64,000 bases of DNA from Bacteroidales bacterium (GTDB lineage: Bacteria; Bacteroidota; Bacteroidia; Bacteroidales; 4484-276), in the NCBI GenBank assembly GCA_014860585.1, contig JACZJL010000134.1:1-64000 (forward strand), given 5' to 3'. Position numbers and translations under genes: made by a program. The notes beneath the pieces are model-generated. The model ran no database searches, had not been told where the DNA came from, and was given only the letters and a program-made list of their open reading frames with translations. Below, piece after piece: positions 62,800 through 64,000 of the stretch. Within the stretch, counting starts at the first letter, position 1. Every line of letters starts with the position of its first letter.

Positions 62800-64000
62800 T
62801 CAATAACCGGCAAAAGCAGCCAAATTCAATGCAATGGAGTAGTGCAGGAATTGTTTTAGGAAGGTAGGGTTTTCATTTTGAGAAAGATCACTGACCATGA
62901 AAACGACGAGCAACTCATTTTGATCAATTTCCGCATTGAAATTCAGCATGATACTGTTTGTCTCATTAGCATAGCGGGTAATATAATAGCTTGCGTATTC
63001 CCATTCATCGTCTTCTTCAAAAAAATCAGCATCGTCTTCATCCATGTACCAGCTATCAGTGCTGCTTACAAATGGCATACTTAAAACGTGATTGAAAATT
63101 TTGTAAGCATTGGTTTTTGCATTTGCAAAATCACCCGCATCATAAATCATTGCATAGTAGTGTAGCGTATTGTTCTCGTTGGTAGTATAAAACCAACCGT
63201 TTGAGTAGTCCATGGTTTCACCGGCAGGAATGGTGATGGTTGCTCCAGTTTGGTAATCTTCATAAACGTCGTATCTTGTGTTGTTCATGTTCAGATTGAA
63301 CGCTGAAGTGATTTCAGATATATCATTTCTGTCTTCGACTTCCATTGTGGATAATATTTCCTGATAACTTGCACTCCAGGTCTTTGTTATTTCATTATCA
63401 CCAGAGCCAACTATGTTATATTTCACATCGTCTTCCATCATTTTATTTTGCATTTCATTTCCTGAATTATCAGGCACAACAGTGTAACTGGCATATAGAT
63501 TTGCCTGTAAAGATGCTGTTCCCGGGAATGGGTCGCTTGAAGCAAGAAGTTTGGGGATATAAAAACTGGCTGGGATGGCCCAATTCAAACGGGCAGTACC
63601 CGATCGAAGTCCACCGTCGGCAATTCCGATAACCTGACCGCTTTTTGTTAAAATCGGAGCTCCTGAATGACCAGGCTGGATGGTAGAACTAACACGTAAT
63701 ATCCTTACTTTTGATAAGGGATATCCCTGCTGTTCGTCAAGGATAAACTTGAAATCGGTATTGTTCACCAGGCTATTGAGTGTTGGGGGCGGATCAAGAC
63801 TTCGGGAAAACCGCACATCATCCCCTGCCATGTGGAAAATCCCGTGAGGATAACCCCAAATGAAAAACTCACCGGTTGAATTATGATCAACATCAGCAAG
63901 TGATAAGGGAGTAATCCCCAAATCGGTATCTAGCTCGAGCAATGCAAGATCAGCTTCCTTTAGCACCCTGACTACTTTGATTACGCCGCTTTCTTTTTGT
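62800..64000 (-). CDS. Trypsin-like serine protease, N-terminus outside window
   Basis: The frame is open beyond the window end, so the first residues, including the catalytic histidine, are missing. The aspartate is in ADLALLELDTD and the serine in QPGHSGAPIL, matching the S1 (HtrA-like) trypsin fold. After this come about 200 residues without a family I know, with an acidic stretch (DEDDADFFEEDDEWE). No PDZ domain is seen. Probably secreted. Confidence 0.8.
   Translation of the reverse strand, partial: QKESGVIKVVRVLKEADLALLELDTDLGITPLSLADVDHNSTGEFFIWGYPHGIFHMAGDDVRFSRSLDPPPTLNSLVNNTDFKFILDEQQGYPLSKVRILRVSSTIQPGHSGAPILTKSGQVIGIADGGLRSGTARLNWAIPASFYIPKLLASSDPFPGTASLQANLYASYTVVPDNSGNEMQNKMMEDDVKYNIVGSGDNEITKTWSASYQEILSTMEVEDRNDISEITSAFNLNMNNTRYDVYEDYQTGATITIPAGETMDYSNGWFYTTNENNTLHYYAMIYDAGDFANAKTNAYKIFNHVLSMPFVSSTDSWYMDEDDADFFEEDDEWEYASYYITRYANETNSIMLNFNAEIDQNELLVVFMVSDLSQNENPTFLKQFLHYSIALNLAAFAGY

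Overview
The window looks like chromosomal DNA of a member of the Bacteroidota, probably of the Bacteroidales/Marinilabiliales type. Four lines of evidence support this. Secreted proteins end in type IX secretion (T9SS) sorting domains. The primary sigma factor is short (288 aa) and lacks region 1.1. Many genes have a TAnnTTTG box just upstream, which is the Bacteroidota -7 promoter element. Several families typical of the phylum are present (GWxTD lipoprotein, DUF2807 proteins, a glycogen cluster with a GH57 amylase, a synthase-phosphorylase fusion). No phage, insertion sequence with transposase, CRISPR array, rRNA or tRNA was recognised. Both window ends cut through genes.

Layout. 1-6.5 kb: an NHL-repeat T9SS protein (5' part missing), an M1 aminopeptidase and a subtilisin-like T9SS peptidase. 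6.6-9.9 kb (minus strand): a MIF-like tautomerase, then the run dapF, acetyltransferase, mltG, TPR lipoprotein. 10-12.7 kb: a DegP/HtrA protease and rpoD. 13-16.9 kb: an ECF sigma factor, a membrane protein that may be its anti-sigma factor, and three secreted beta-repeat proteins, behind a good candidate ECF promoter. 17-19.7 kb: GWxTD lipoprotein, a two-domain TonB-like protein, a YfcE-type phosphodiesterase. 19.7-25.9 kb (minus): YggS, a Ca/Na exchanger, two phosphate transporters carrying PhoU-like domains, a putative molybdenum carrier. 26-36.4 kb (minus): glycogen/alpha-glucan metabolism: debranching enzyme, glycosyltransferase, GH57 amylase with a FliG-like tail, an unknown membrane protein, and a 1414-residue glycogen synthase-phosphorylase fusion. 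36.6-42.1 kb: a hybrid histidine kinase, a REC-kinase protein and a REC-HTH regulator. 42.2-45.8 kb (minus): dapD, GT9 glycosyltransferase, threonylcarbamoyl-AMP synthase, isoaspartyl dipeptidase. 45.9-54.1 kb: ruvX, def, a TPR lipoprotein, the diadenylate cyclase cdaA, a LON-domain protein, a CPBP protease, an RlmI-type methyltransferase, trmO, an ICMT-like membrane methyltransferase and dus. 54.2-64 kb: nitroreductase, an SDR lacking the catalytic tyrosine, an M3 peptidase, a patatin-MscS pair, an acetyltransferase, two PLP racemases in tandem (alr and an ornithine-racemase-like gene) and the C-terminal part of a trypsin-like protease.

Most of this is ordinary core genome. The points most worth checking are the FliG-C-like domain fused to the GH57 amylase, the fusion of opposing glycogen enzymes with a palindrome over its promoter, the bacterial MIF homologue with a changed pocket, the ECF operon of beta-repeat proteins, and the SDR without its catalytic tyrosine. 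I see no clearly new defence or mobile system here.
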